Shown: in pieces, positions 10,606 to 18,035 of the stretch
Layout of the letters: every line of letters starts with the position of its first letter
How positions within the stretch are numbered: the first letter of the stretch is position 1
Assembly (NCBI GenBank): GCA_003989085.1
Contig: RXIV01000006.1
Coordinates: forward strand, 1 to 64,000
DNA from: Candidatus Competibacteraceae bacterium
GTDB taxonomy: Bacteria; Pseudomonadota; Gammaproteobacteria; Competibacterales; Competibacteraceae
DNA length: 64,000 nucleotides
Reading direction: 5' to 3'
Made by a program: the position numbers and the translations under genes
Notes under the pieces: model-generated
The model's input: only the letters and a program-made list of their open reading frames with translations
The model's database searches: none
Told to the model about the DNA's origin: nothing

Positions 10606-10652
10606 CTCACTCCTCCTTGCGGGTCTTTTTTCTAGTTCTAGCGCCGGAAGCA

Positions 10653-12404
10653 TTACGAGGCTTCGCAGGGCGCGGGAGAAGTTGCAGTCGGCTCCATGCG
10701 GGTGGCCAAGTCGGCGCCGCGTATCCGGCGTAACTCATTCTCTCGCTCGCTCGAGGACAGCGCCCGCGCTTCACCGTCCAGGGTGTACAACGCCAGTTCA
10801 GCCTGCTGCCGCTGAAGATCCAGTTGCAGGGCTTTAATTCTGGCCTGGGTATCCGCTTCGGCAAATTCCAGCTCGCGTTGCTTGTGCTCAAACTCGGCCT
10901 GGCGCTGTTTCTGTCGGGCGCTTTCCTCAGCCTCCTTTTCCCAGCGCAGCGTGCCCATCAGCACTTCACCCCCGGCGGAATAAACATCGGTGAGCATCGG
11001 GCCGGATTCGCTCAGCACCAGTTCGCGCACCTGGTTGGAGTGCCAGGTTCCCCGCGACTTAACGATAGTCAACGCCCGGTTGCGTTCCCCGCTGCGCACC
11101 AGATAGGAGAGATGAATCCAGGTGTCGGCAATGGTCGAAATCTGGAGATCGGTCGCTTCCATCTGCGGATCGTTGCCCTCGATGAGAGCGCTGATCACCA
11201 CGGTGATCTTGCTGTCTTTCAGCATGTGAATCAGCCGGTTGGCGACCGCGCGCGCCGCGCCGATCCCCCCGGCCTTGGCCATCGCGGAGAGGGGATCAAT
11301 CACCATGCAACGCGGTTTCTGTTCGCGGATCAACGCGCGCAGCTTGATCAAATGCTCTTCGGCGCTGTGCGCTTCCGTTCGGCCGGAATACATCCGCAAC
11401 AGGCCGGATTGGACATGCGTGTTGAGATCGATGCCCACTGAAGACAAATTGCGCATGATTTGATCGGCGCCTTCATCGAAGCTCACGAACAGGGTGTGCT
11501 CGCCACGCTGGCAGGCGGCCTCGGCGAACTTGCCAATCAAGGTGGTCTTGGAAGTACCGGGCGCTCCGGTGATCAGCGTGCTGCTGCCCCGGAACAGGCC
11601 ACCCCCCAGCATAGCGTCGAAACGCTCAAAACCAGCGGACACTCGTTCGGTCGAGGCTTCATGAATAATTTCAGGCGGTTCGGGGGGGGCCACTTCGATC
11701 CCGGAGAGACCGAAGCTGAGCGGAAATTCACCGGACGCAAAACTCGATCCGCGATATTTGGTGACCTGGAGCCGGTGCGCCGGAACCCCGTACTCCAGGC
11801 GCCGGTCGAAGCGAATCACGCAATCCACCATAAACTGCATGAACCCGTAGTTCATCACCGCCGAGGTCTGGCTATCCATCTTAACCGTGATAATAGCGGT
11901 CAACTCGTTGTCCGCCAGCCAGTCCCGGATCCGATAGATTTCCCGCATCTCCAACAGCGGATCTCGCAACAGCGTCAGCAAGACATCAATGCCATCCAAC
12001 ACGATCCAACGGGCGTTCATCGCTTCTTTTTTAGCCTTGAGGATGGCTAAGATGCCGCTCAAGTCGAACTCGCCGGACTGGACGATGGTGGGCGATAGAT
12101 GGGCGTCAAGGATATAGATCTTATTTTCCGCCAGCGCGGGCAGATCCCAATCGAAGGTGGCGGCATTCGCCATGACCTGATGGCTTCTCTCCTCAAAGGC
12201 AACGAAAATCCCGGCTTCATCACGCTGGCGCGCGGCGTTGACCAGGACTTGCAACGAGAAGACGGTTTTGCCCGATCCCGGACCGCCCATCACCAGCGTG
12301 GTGCGGCTCCGTGGCAACCCGCCGCCGCTCAGATCATCGAACCCCTCGATGCCGGTGGCCCTCTTGGATAGGGGTTGAGGGGCTGATCGCTTTATCTCGT
12401 TCAC
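10653..12404 (-). CDS. kaiC: KaiC-like dual RecA-domain ATPase/kinase
   Basis: A 583-residue KaiC homologue. The CI domain has Walker A GGPGSGKT (residues 40-47) and the catalytic Glu pair E71-E72. The CII domain has GAPGTSKT (280-287; Ser replaces the usual Gly), D310-E311 in place of the Glu pair, and S423-T424, which align with the phosphosites of cyanobacterial KaiC. The last 90 or so residues are a charged Glu/Arg/Gln-rich coiled coil not found in classical KaiC. GTG at 12404 with AGGAAGGAG upstream is chosen; the frame stays open to 12587 without a ribosome site. It heads the kaiC-kaiB-crp operon and has a CGCTAGCG palindrome about 80 bp upstream. Confidence 0.92.
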   Translation of the reverse strand: MNEIKRSAPQPLSKRATGIEGFDDLSGGGLPRSRTTLVMGGPGSGKTVFSLQVLVNAARQRDEAGIFVAFEERSHQVMANAATFDWDLPALAENKIYILDAHLSPTIVQSGEFDLSGILAILKAKKEAMNARWIVLDGIDVLLTLLRDPLLEMREIYRIRDWLADNELTAIITVKMDSQTSAVMNYGFMQFMVDCVIRFDRRLEYGVPAHRLQVTKYRGSSFASGEFPLSFGLSGIEVAPPEPPEIIHEASTERVSAGFERFDAMLGGGLFRGSSTLITGAPGTSKTTLIGKFAEAACQRGEHTLFVSFDEGADQIMRNLSSVGIDLNTHVQSGLLRMYSGRTEAHSAEEHLIKLRALIREQKPRCMVIDPLSAMAKAGGIGAARAVANRLIHMLKDSKITVVISALIEGNDPQMEATDLQISTIADTWIHLSYLVRSGERNRALTIVKSRGTWHSNQVRELVLSESGPMLTDVYSAGGEVLMGTLRWEKEAEESARQKQRQAEFEHKQRELEFAEADTQARIKALQLDLQRQQAELALYTLDGEARALSSSERENELRRIRGADLATRMEPTATSPAPCEAS

Positions 12405-12475
12405 GGCTACTCCTTCCTGATTTCTGGAAACCCGCTGACGACCATTTTCAATATTGTACGCAGATGATAGGGCTG

Positions 12476-12495
12476 TCTGTACGCTAGCGCCTATA
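12476..12495. promoter_or_regulatory. CGCTAGCG palindromic operator, copy b
   Basis: TCTGTACGCTAGCGCCTATA, centred about 82 bp upstream of the kaiC GTG. The left half-site TCTGTnCG is intact and the right half is degraded. If the kaiC start were the far-upstream codon this site would be inside the gene, so it also supports the GTG start. Confidence 0.6.
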
Positions 12496-12654
12496 CGCAA
12501 AGCGACGCTTCCTAAATTACACCCCTTGGATCGATGCCGCTGGGCAATGCGACTGTATTCTTCAATCAGAGGGGAATGATCGAACAAACCGTTCCCGGGT
12601 TGCAGTTACGGCTTCGGAGCGAACCGTTCCCCGGAATTGATGCCCGGAACTCAA

Positions 12655-12785
12655 CTACCACCGCCTAAAAGGCGGTAGATTGGACTGGCGGGGGATTAAA
12701 CCGCCACCTAAAGCGCGCGCGACGCCTAAAGGCGGTGGTTTGTACCACGGTTGCCGCTTATGCGGCTAAAGCACGGGCTAAAGCC
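12655..12785. repeat. cluster of GCC/GGC hairpins (REP-like)
   Basis: Several nested inverted repeats: CTACCACCGCC-taaaa-GGCGGTAG at 12655-12678, AAACCGCC at about 12698 facing GGCGGTGGTTT at about 12730, and further GCCGCTTATGCGGC. They fill the gap between the BON-lipoprotein gene and kaiC. They look like a palindromic repeat cluster and may act as a bidirectional terminator or processing site. Confidence 0.5.
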
Positions 12786-12829
12786 ACAGTATGGAAATCA
12801 ATTGTCAGTTCATGATAGACGGTCCCCTG

Positions 12830-13141
12830 TTACTTGAGCCGCATATCATTCTTAACAGACGTTACACCTGGAATACTGCGTGCAGCCTGCACCGCCTTGT
12901 TAATATCTCCCTTAGAATTAACGAAGCCGCTCAATTGCACCACGCCCTTAAAGGTTTCAACGTTGATCTCCGCCGAACTCAGCGCAGGATCGTTGAAGAT
13001 GGCGGCCTTGACCTTGCCAGTCAGAACGGTGTCGTCTACATATTCTCCAGTACCTTCCTGCTTTGCGGTCGAGGCGCATCCCAAGAGAGAAGCGAGAAAA
13101 ATGACGATTAAAAATGTAGCAGATCGGTTGAATAATTTCAT
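12830..13141 (-). CDS. BON-domain lipoprotein
   Basis: A 103-residue lipoprotein: signal peptide with lipobox LLGC (Cys about residue 22), then one BON domain (TGKVKAAIFNDPALSSAEINV, then GVVQLSGFV and a terminal VTSVKNDMRLK). BON domains are thought to bind phospholipid or envelope components; single-BON lipoproteins are typical osmotic/stress-induced proteins. AGGAG eight bases upstream supports the ATG at 13141. It is the last of a run of small minus-strand genes. Confidence 0.85.
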   Translation of the reverse strand: MKLFNRSATFLIVIFLASLLGCASTAKQEGTGEYVDDTVLTGKVKAAIFNDPALSSAEINVETFKGVVQLSGFVNSKGDINKAVQAARSIPGVTSVKNDMRLK

Positions 13142-13249
13142 GCTGATACTCCTGGTAAATGATGAGTATTGGGTCTTGCGTAGGGTGAAAACGGTTCAGA
13201 GCTTTCACTCCATGTTGTTGAACAGGAAGCGAAAGTCTTGGGGGTTAAT

Positions 13250-13537
13250 TCATTTAAAGTGTGCTTTGAACGCATGGAAAGAATCCTTAAAAGCATCCCA
13301 AACATTTTCCGTTTCTGCTTTAAGTTGCTCCCAAGAATCTTCAGTCGCGGATTGGATCGCCTTCAGTTTTTCCTCGCCTTCCTGACGCTTGGCGCGCAGC
13401 GCGACGAGTTGCTCCTGATATTTCACCTTGGTCTCTTCTTGAGTCTTATGCGCTTTCGCCTCCAGGACATCCATTTCAGCGCTCCATTGATCAAGGCGCA
13501 GCTTCATTTTTTCTACATATTGGTCTTTAGTTAACAT
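13250..13537 (-). CDS. small coiled-coil protein of unknown function
   Basis: A 95-residue, almost entirely helical, highly charged protein (Glu, Lys, Gln and Arg rich) with heptad-like spacing over residues 10-75 and no signal peptide or membrane segment. The C terminus is aromatic (WDAFKDSFHAFKAHFK). A strong AGGAG site nine bases before ATG 13537 supports expression. I do not recognise a functional family; similar small coiled coils accompany BON and Thivi_2564-type genes in stress-induced clusters of gammaproteobacteria. It may share the promoter of the next upstream gene, about 70 bp away. Confidence 0.75.
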   Translation of the reverse strand: MLTKDQYVEKMKLRLDQWSAEMDVLEAKAHKTQEETKVKYQEQLVALRAKRQEGEEKLKAIQSATEDSWEQLKAETENVWDAFKDSFHAFKAHFK

Positions 13538-13607
13538 TGGGGATTACTCCTGTTCTGAATTGGGAATGGGTGTCTGCTCGACGCATCACCCACGATTTCG
13601 CATTCAA

Positions 13608-13799
13608 TTACCTTCCCACATGCATTCCTGATAGGGAACCCAAAATTCCGAAGGCGCTTAATACAAAAAGAATCGCGGCAATAATGACAACCACATTCAA
13701 GATTTTCTTGATATTGCCATCCATGGGGATGTAGGTATTGATCGCCCACAGGATCACCCCAAAAACGACCAAAACGATAATTAATTGAATCAGTGGCAT
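13608..13799 (-). CDS. Thivi_2564-family small membrane protein (copy 1)
   Basis: A 63-residue protein with two predicted membrane helices (residues 3-20 and 33-55) joined by a short loop NTYIPMDGNIKKI. Its paralogue at 14895-15083 is almost identical over the first 35 residues. Function is unknown; such proteins are usually stress-induced. AAAGGAG lies upstream of ATG 13799, and an almost perfect 28-bp palindrome built around CGCTAGCG is centred about 66 bp upstream. Confidence 0.85.
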   Translation of the reverse strand: MPLIQLIIVLVVFGVILWAINTYIPMDGNIKKILNVVVIIAAILFVLSAFGILGSLSGMHVGR

Positions 13800-13851
13800 G
13801 GTGCTTCTCCTTTCCTACTGCGTTAGAGACACTCTACAATACATCGGAACT

Positions 13852-13879
13852 AGTCTCTGTTCGCTAGCGCACAGAGACT
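13852..13879. promoter_or_regulatory. CGCTAGCG palindromic operator, copy c (best copy)
   Basis: A 28-bp inverted repeat: arms AGTCTCTGT and ACAGAGACT are perfect complements around a core TCGCTAGCGC, so 26 of 28 positions pair. It is centred about 66 bp upstream of the Thivi_2564-like gene and is the best copy of the four-member operator set. Confidence 0.7.
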
Positions 13880-13940
13880 GTAAGGCATTGAAATAAAGTG
13901 CATCTTGAACAGTTATCCTTCGGATGCACGGTAACTACTT

Positions 13941-14528
13941 TCAACGCCAGTAAAAATCCAGCCGGGATTGGCCTGAACCTTCGATATGAACCTTTTTTTG
14001 CTGTGAGGTCCGATCGATTGTGAGAGCTTCCACCATGTAGTCGCCCGGCGGCAGTTGGGCGAGAAACCAGGGGCCTTTCGATTTGACGCTCATGACCGAG
14101 CCACCGTGCGTATCCAGAATGTTGACCTGGACCGCTGATAGATACTCGCCGCTGCCCTGCATCGCGAAGAGCAAGCGCAGGTTGAACTGGTTGGACAGGG
14201 CATTGAGTTCGGCGCGTTCACCTTCGCCCACGCCGCCCGATATGTAACGAATACCTTGATCGGTGCGGACCTGCATTAACCGGCTCGCTGGCGATCCGGC
14301 GGCAGTGTCTGGTGATTGCGAAAGAGGCGCTGATTCCGAACCAGCATAAAAATTCGAGCGCGGTAATGGCGTGGGCATTACCGGCGTTGGTTCCTGATAA
14401 TGTGGAGGTGAGTCCGAATCGTAGGTCGGAGGAGCGTTATTCGTCTGCTGCGCGCCGGCCGACGGCAACAGGCCACCACCCAATATCAGCGCGGTGGACA
14501 TCAAATTTATTCTGTACATTTTTGCCAT
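13941..14528 (-). CDS. exported protein with carboxypeptidase-regulatory-like fold, unknown function
   Basis: About 195 residues from the ATG at 14528 (AAAGAGA nine bases upstream); a GTG at 14630 gives a longer form without a ribosome site. The N terminus is a signal peptide ending near PSAGAQ. A Pro/Ser/Asn-rich linker (DSDSPPHYQEPTPVMPTPLP) precedes a C-terminal domain resembling a carboxypeptidase-regulatory-like or transthyretin-like beta sandwich (YLSAVQVNILDTHGGSVMSV, LPPGDYMVEALT). A periplasmic or secreted location is likely. No enzymatic motif is visible. It follows the 14636-14854 gene by about 107 bp and is probably in the same envelope-stress group. Confidence 0.75.
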   Translation of the reverse strand: MAKMYRINLMSTALILGGGLLPSAGAQQTNNAPPTYDSDSPPHYQEPTPVMPTPLPRSNFYAGSESAPLSQSPDTAAGSPASRLMQVRTDQGIRYISGGVGEGERAELNALSNQFNLRLLFAMQGSGEYLSAVQVNILDTHGGSVMSVKSKGPWFLAQLPPGDYMVEALTIDRTSQQKKVHIEGSGQSRLDFYWR

Positions 14529-14635
14529 TTTGAGAGTCTCTTTAGACTGCTTGAAGGGGGATGGAAATAGCATTTCCGACGATGGATTCTTCCCTCTGTA
14601 GAAGACAGTTTTTAGCGTCTCCAGTGACACGGGAG

Positions 14636-14854
14636 CTAGCTGTTTTTGGGCGCCAATAGCAGAAGCGCGCCCGCCAGTATCGCCGCTACGCCTGCCCAGA
14701 CCGGGATGTTGACGGTCTGTTGCTCTTTAACGGTCAATTCAAGCGGACCTATCCTGGCTTGCTGAGTCTCCTTGGTATAGCTGAAATTGCCATACGCCAA
14801 GCCCAGGATTCCCGCCACAATCAGCGAGATAGCTGCAATTTTAACTGTATTCAT
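14636..14854 (-). CDS. small two-helix membrane protein, DUF3185-like
   Basis: A 72-residue protein with an N-terminal helix (residues 5-22, ending LGLAYGNFSYTKET), a short periplasmic stretch containing IGPLELTVKEQ, and a C-terminal helix (IPVWAGVAAILAGALLLLA). The layout resembles small DUF3185-type membrane proteins; function is unknown. ATG 14854 has AAGG five bases upstream; a GTG five codons earlier is possible. It lies 40 bp downstream of the second Thivi_2564-like gene and is probably co-transcribed with it. Confidence 0.75.
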   Translation of the reverse strand: MNTVKIAAISLIVAGILGLAYGNFSYTKETQQARIGPLELTVKEQQTVNIPVWAGVAAILAGALLLLAPKNS

Positions 14855-14894
14855 TTTGCCTTCTTTCACTGGTAAAATCTTACGAGTTAATCAG

Positions 14895-15083
14895 CTACCC
14901 AATCCGTATTACCTGCATCGGACCCAGGAGCCCAAAGGCGCTTAACACGAAGAGAACGACGACTAGGATGACGACCACATTCAAGATTTTCTTGATAGCG
15001 CCATCCATGGGGATGTAGGTATTGATCGCCCACAGGATCACCCCGAAGACGACCAAGACGATGACTAATTGAATTAAGGGCAT
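14895..15083 (-). CDS. Thivi_2564-family small membrane protein (copy 2)
   Basis: A 62-residue, two-helix membrane protein and close paralogue of the 13608-13799 gene: both begin MPLIQL-IVLVVFGVILWAI and carry the NTYIPMDG loop. ATG 15083 follows AAAGGAG; the extra upstream residues of the open frame have no ribosome site. A CGCTAGCG operator copy is centred about 73 bp upstream, nearly the same spacing as for copy 1, so the promoter seems to have been duplicated with the gene. Confidence 0.85.
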   Translation of the reverse strand: MPLIQLVIVLVVFGVILWAINTYIPMDGAIKKILNVVVILVVVLFVLSAFGLLGPMQVIRIG

Positions 15084-15146
15084 GGCGTTTCTCCTTTCAT
15101 GCAGTATTAGCACTGGACACACCCTACGCTGTTTCCTGGCAGGCAG

Positions 15147-15166
15147 TCTGTGCGCTAGCGAACAAA
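15147..15166. promoter_or_regulatory. CGCTAGCG palindromic operator, copy d
   Basis: TCTGTGCGCTAGCGAACAAA, about 73 bp upstream of Thivi_2564-like copy 2. The left half-site and core match copies a-c; the right half-site ends AACAAA instead of ACAGA. Confidence 0.6.
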
Positions 15167-15308
15167 GAATAAAATTATTAAAATTTGTATAAAAAATCCC
15201 ACCGAATTATCAGAAATTCCCACACCACGATCAGGCTGCGGTATTAAGAGGAATCTCTAGCGCAGCGGCATAAAACTAGGTTGCCTACTTCCAACTCAGT
15301 CGAGATTT

Positions 15309-15509
15309 CTACAAGACCCTATCATCATCATCGCCTTTACTTGCCCAGTAATCGGCGATTTCTACAAGGGCGTGGGCTTCATCCGGTGAGTTATGTATAG
15401 CAGTCAACGCCCAGACTCTTTTCAAGGCATTGATGGCGCGGTCGTGGTCGGTGATGGTCAGAGCCGACAGAGAAGCATGGCGAGCCGCTTTCAAAGTTAT
15501 TATCGTCAT
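15309..15509 (-). CDS. hypothetical small protein
   Basis: A 66-residue soluble frame with an acidic C terminus (SKGDDDDRVL). AAGAGA lies six bases before ATG 15509, and the reading is plausible (ALTITDHDRAINALKRVWAL, HALVEIADYWASKG), but no family is recognised and nothing confirms expression. It is in the same orientation as its neighbours, between two stress-type genes. Confidence 0.45.
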   Translation of the reverse strand: MTIITLKAARHASLSALTITDHDRAINALKRVWALTAIHNSPDEAHALVEIADYWASKGDDDDRVL

Positions 15510-15631
15510 TGGGTTTCTCTTATAGCCAAGTATTTAAAACTTTTCCCGTGTCGAGTCCTATAAAAGGATCAGAACATGAATAAGCGCTGGCTAAAATTTC
15601 AGCCAGCGGGTTTTAATTAAGTGAATCGCTG

Positions 15632-15919
15632 CTAATACTTATTTTGATATCCTTTCTGATGAGGATGCTTATAGTAATGACGGCGGTAGTAATAATGAGC
15701 GCCTCTATGATACTGCCTCCGGTAATACTGACGGTTATGAGAACGAGAACCGTTGTAATGATTTCTCTGAGATTGATAGCGGTTGTCGTCAACAGGGATC
15801 GCGCTGCGATCCTCAGTTCGAGGATGGTTGTAGGCTTGCGCGACAGCCAGCATCGGGGTTACGCCTAGCAGGACAGCGAGAATCCCGGTGAGTCTCATCC
15901 ACTTGTTTAAGTTCATCAT
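15632..15919 (-). CDS. secreted Tyr/His/Arg-rich small protein
   Basis: A 95-residue protein with a clear signal peptide (cleavage near AVAQA, residue 28). The mature part is extremely rich in Tyr, His, Arg and Asn: residues 58-95 are mostly Tyr, His and Arg (for example RQYYRRQYHRGAHYYYRRHY). No fold is recognised; such composition suggests metal or polyanion binding or a structural envelope role. TAGGAAGG precedes ATG 15919. A weak operator-like copy lies about 118 bp upstream. Confidence 0.75.
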   Translation of the reverse strand: MMNLNKWMRLTGILAVLLGVTPMLAVAQAYNHPRTEDRSAIPVDDNRYQSQRNHYNGSRSHNRQYYRRQYHRGAHYYYRRHYYKHPHQKGYQNKY

Positions 15920-16027
15920 ATGGCCTTCCTAGAGGGTGGTTTAAGCACAGACCCAAGGTTATTGAGCATCCTGAGCTGATGTTGCTTGTAGTACAGAATC
16001 GGAAATTACCATTACCCTATGAGGAAG

Positions 16028-16047
16028 TCTGTTCGATATCACACATA
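16028..16047. promoter_or_regulatory. weak copy e of the TCTGTnCG operator
   Basis: TCTGTTCGATATCACACATA keeps the TCTGTTCG half and a CACA in the right half, but the centre is CGATATCA instead of CGCTAGCG. It lies between the secreted Tyr-rich protein gene and the divergent Crp/Fnr gene. The assignment is tentative. Confidence 0.3.
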
Positions 16048-16219
16048 AGATCGCGCTCGTTGCGATTCAGAGATTAAAAATCACAACTGGCTGTAAGCAC
16101 TGGCTTTTCTGAGAGATAGTCACGCAAGGCGTGATTGCAGGCGAGGCTTTCTGGGCAACAAAATCCGGCTGCTGCAAGTGGGCTGAAGAGGTTGACGCAC
16201 ACCGATAAATGGAGATCAA

Positions 16220-16239
16220 TATGTATGATATCGTACATA
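16220..16239. promoter_or_regulatory. 20-bp palindrome upstream of Crp/Fnr gene
   Basis: TATGTATGATATCGTACATA pairs at 9 of 10 positions and is centred about 98 bp before the Crp/Fnr start at 16328. It is a candidate operator, possibly autoregulatory. The AT-rich surroundings are compatible with a promoter. Confidence 0.4.
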
Positions 16240-16327
16240 AATATGGTAAATTGAAATCTTCACTTTAATGTTATGGACTATGAGACTCAGGCTATCCGAC
16301 TCCGACTGATGATTTTGAAGGTGACTG

Positions 16328-17110
16328 ATGTCTATTATTCCTAATCAACTGAATCCACTGCAAAATCATCTGCTGGCTGTCTTGCCAGAGGCCGAATGCG
16401 AGCGTGTATTTCCTTACCTGGAACCCGTTGCCCTGAAGCTCGGTGACGCCCTCTACGAATCTGGGGACCGGCTGAGTCACGTCTATTTCCCCACTACCGC
16501 TATCGTGTCCCTGCTTTACGTCATGGAGAATGGAGCGTCCGCTGAAATGGCGGTGGTCGGAAACGAGGGTGTCGTGGGCATTGCCCTGTTCATGGGCGGC
16601 GAAACTATGCCAAATCGGGCGGTAGTGCAGAGTGAGGGCCACGCTTATCGGTTGAAAGGGGCGTTGATCAAGCAAGAATTTCATTGCTCTGGAGCACTGC
16701 AAAATCTGTTTTTGCGCTACACCCAAGCCCTGTTGACCCAAATGTCGCAAACCGCCGTCTGCAATCGGCATCATTCGTTGGACCAGCAACTCTGTCGCTG
16801 GCTTCTACTTAGTCTCGACCGGTTGCCCTCGAACACACTGAACATGACCCAGGAACTGATCGCCAACATGTTGGGGGTGCGGCGCGAGGGCGTGACCGAA
16901 GCCGCCGGAAAATTGCAGAGCGCCGGCCTGATTCAGTACAGCCGAGGTCGCATCACCATGCTGGATCGGCCAGGTCTGGAAGCACGGGTTTGCGAGTGTT
17001 ACGAAGTGGTCAGGAAAGAGTTCAGCCGTCTGCTCCCTGATGTGATCGCGGTCAGTCCCTGGACACTCTCATCCAATCAACACCAGCGGCGTCAAACGGA
17101 TAGAAATTAA
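16328..17110 (+). CDS. Crp/Fnr-family transcriptional regulator
   Basis: A 260-residue regulator: N-terminal cNMP-binding-type domain (about residues 18-135; KLGDALYESGDRLSHVYFP, then VGNEGVVGIALFMGG) and C-terminal winged helix (about 165-225; TQELIANMLGVRREGVTEAA). It lacks an Fnr cysteine cluster. It is paralogous to the regulator at 9395-10282; both carry the VCECYE/ACECYQ tail. ATG 16328 follows GAAGGTGA. It is transcribed divergently from the small-protein genes and is flanked upstream by a 20-bp palindrome. The two paralogues bracket the group of genes sharing the CGCTAGCG motif, which makes either a candidate regulator of them. Confidence 0.9.
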   Translation: MSIIPNQLNPLQNHLLAVLPEAECERVFPYLEPVALKLGDALYESGDRLSHVYFPTTAIVSLLYVMENGASAEMAVVGNEGVVGIALFMGGETMPNRAVVQSEGHAYRLKGALIKQEFHCSGALQNLFLRYTQALLTQMSQTAVCNRHHSLDQQLCRWLLLSLDRLPSNTLNMTQELIANMLGVRREGVTEAAGKLQSAGLIQYSRGRITMLDRPGLEARVCECYEVVRKEFSRLLPDVIAVSPWTLSSNQHQRRQTDRN

Positions 17111-17250
17111 GTGTAGCGGCGGTCACCTCACCGAACGGAAACAACTGTACGACTTTTTGAATCGGGCTGTTTTGAGGTCGGTCGGCAACAGAGGACGCCA
17201 AGGAATCCTATTTTGCCGAGCAGTATTGCCCCAAAACAGTCTTCCACAGG

Positions 17251-17910
17251 TTAAGAGAGTATAGCGGCCACCTGGTCCGCCAAAACGGCGGCGAGCAGGC
17301 GATACTCCAGACGGCTGTGCAATCGTTGTTCGTTATACCCGCGCTGGAACGACGGCAGTAGCGCCTCCAAGTCAGCCAGGGTATTGACCTCGTGGCGACA
17401 GACGAACTCGTGTTTGAAGGTCCGATTCAATCGCTCCAGGAGACCCATGCCACCGACCTGAGCCACGCGACAGCAGACCTACTGCCCGATGCTCTGGCAG
17501 ACCTGTTGGAAGTGGCTGGAGGTAAAGTCCGAGCCGCTGTCACTCTGCACGAGACGCGGCGCGGTCAGCTCCAGTGCCGATAACCGCTGATGCCCTTCCA
17601 GGATGGTGGCCGCCGCGCGTTCCTGACTCAAGGCGGAGCCGCACTGGCGGGTTTTGACATCCTCCACGAGATAGACCCACGCCACCCCATCGTCCCAGCG
17701 AAACCGCGTGGCATCGATCTGTAACCGCCGCCCGCTCACGCCTGCGTCACCCGCGCTTGATGAGCGTCTTTCACCAAGACTTCGGCTCCGGATCGGCGAA
17801 CAGGAATGGGAGGTTGGTCCGGGCGATGCTTGGTGCATTCCGCTGAATGTTGAGCATGGCGCCCAGGTACTTGAAGATTTCGATAGCGGTTGAGGTGTTC
17901 TCGCCGGTCC
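17251..17910 (-). pseudogene. remnant of DDE (rve-type, IS3-like) transposase
   Basis: On the minus strand a retroviral-integrase-type core is readable: LQIDATRFRWDDGVAWV (first Asp), VQSDSGSDFTS (second Asp), then an in-frame TAG at about 17479, then GLLERLNRTFKHE (catalytic Glu) and RLHSRLEYR. The sequences before and after the stop are in the same frame, so the TAG is a nonsense change. Further upstream the frame no longer makes sense, suggesting additional frameshifts. No terminal repeats were identified. The element is inactive. Confidence 0.75.
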
Positions 17911-18035
17911 GGGAAGACTATTTGCCGAAGTCAAACAATTGAAGCCCAGCAAGCGCGGTGGCGGAACGCGCCGCGTCTTGGGGAAGGCGGGCGGCGGGAC
18001 ACGGCCCGCGCTCATGATGAATGGAGTAATGCCTC

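Noticed and set aside
12404..12587. 61-codon N-terminal extension of KaiC
   Set aside because: No ribosome site at the upstream start, the sequence does not match KaiC, and it would bury the operator at 12476; the GTG at 12404 has a strong site.
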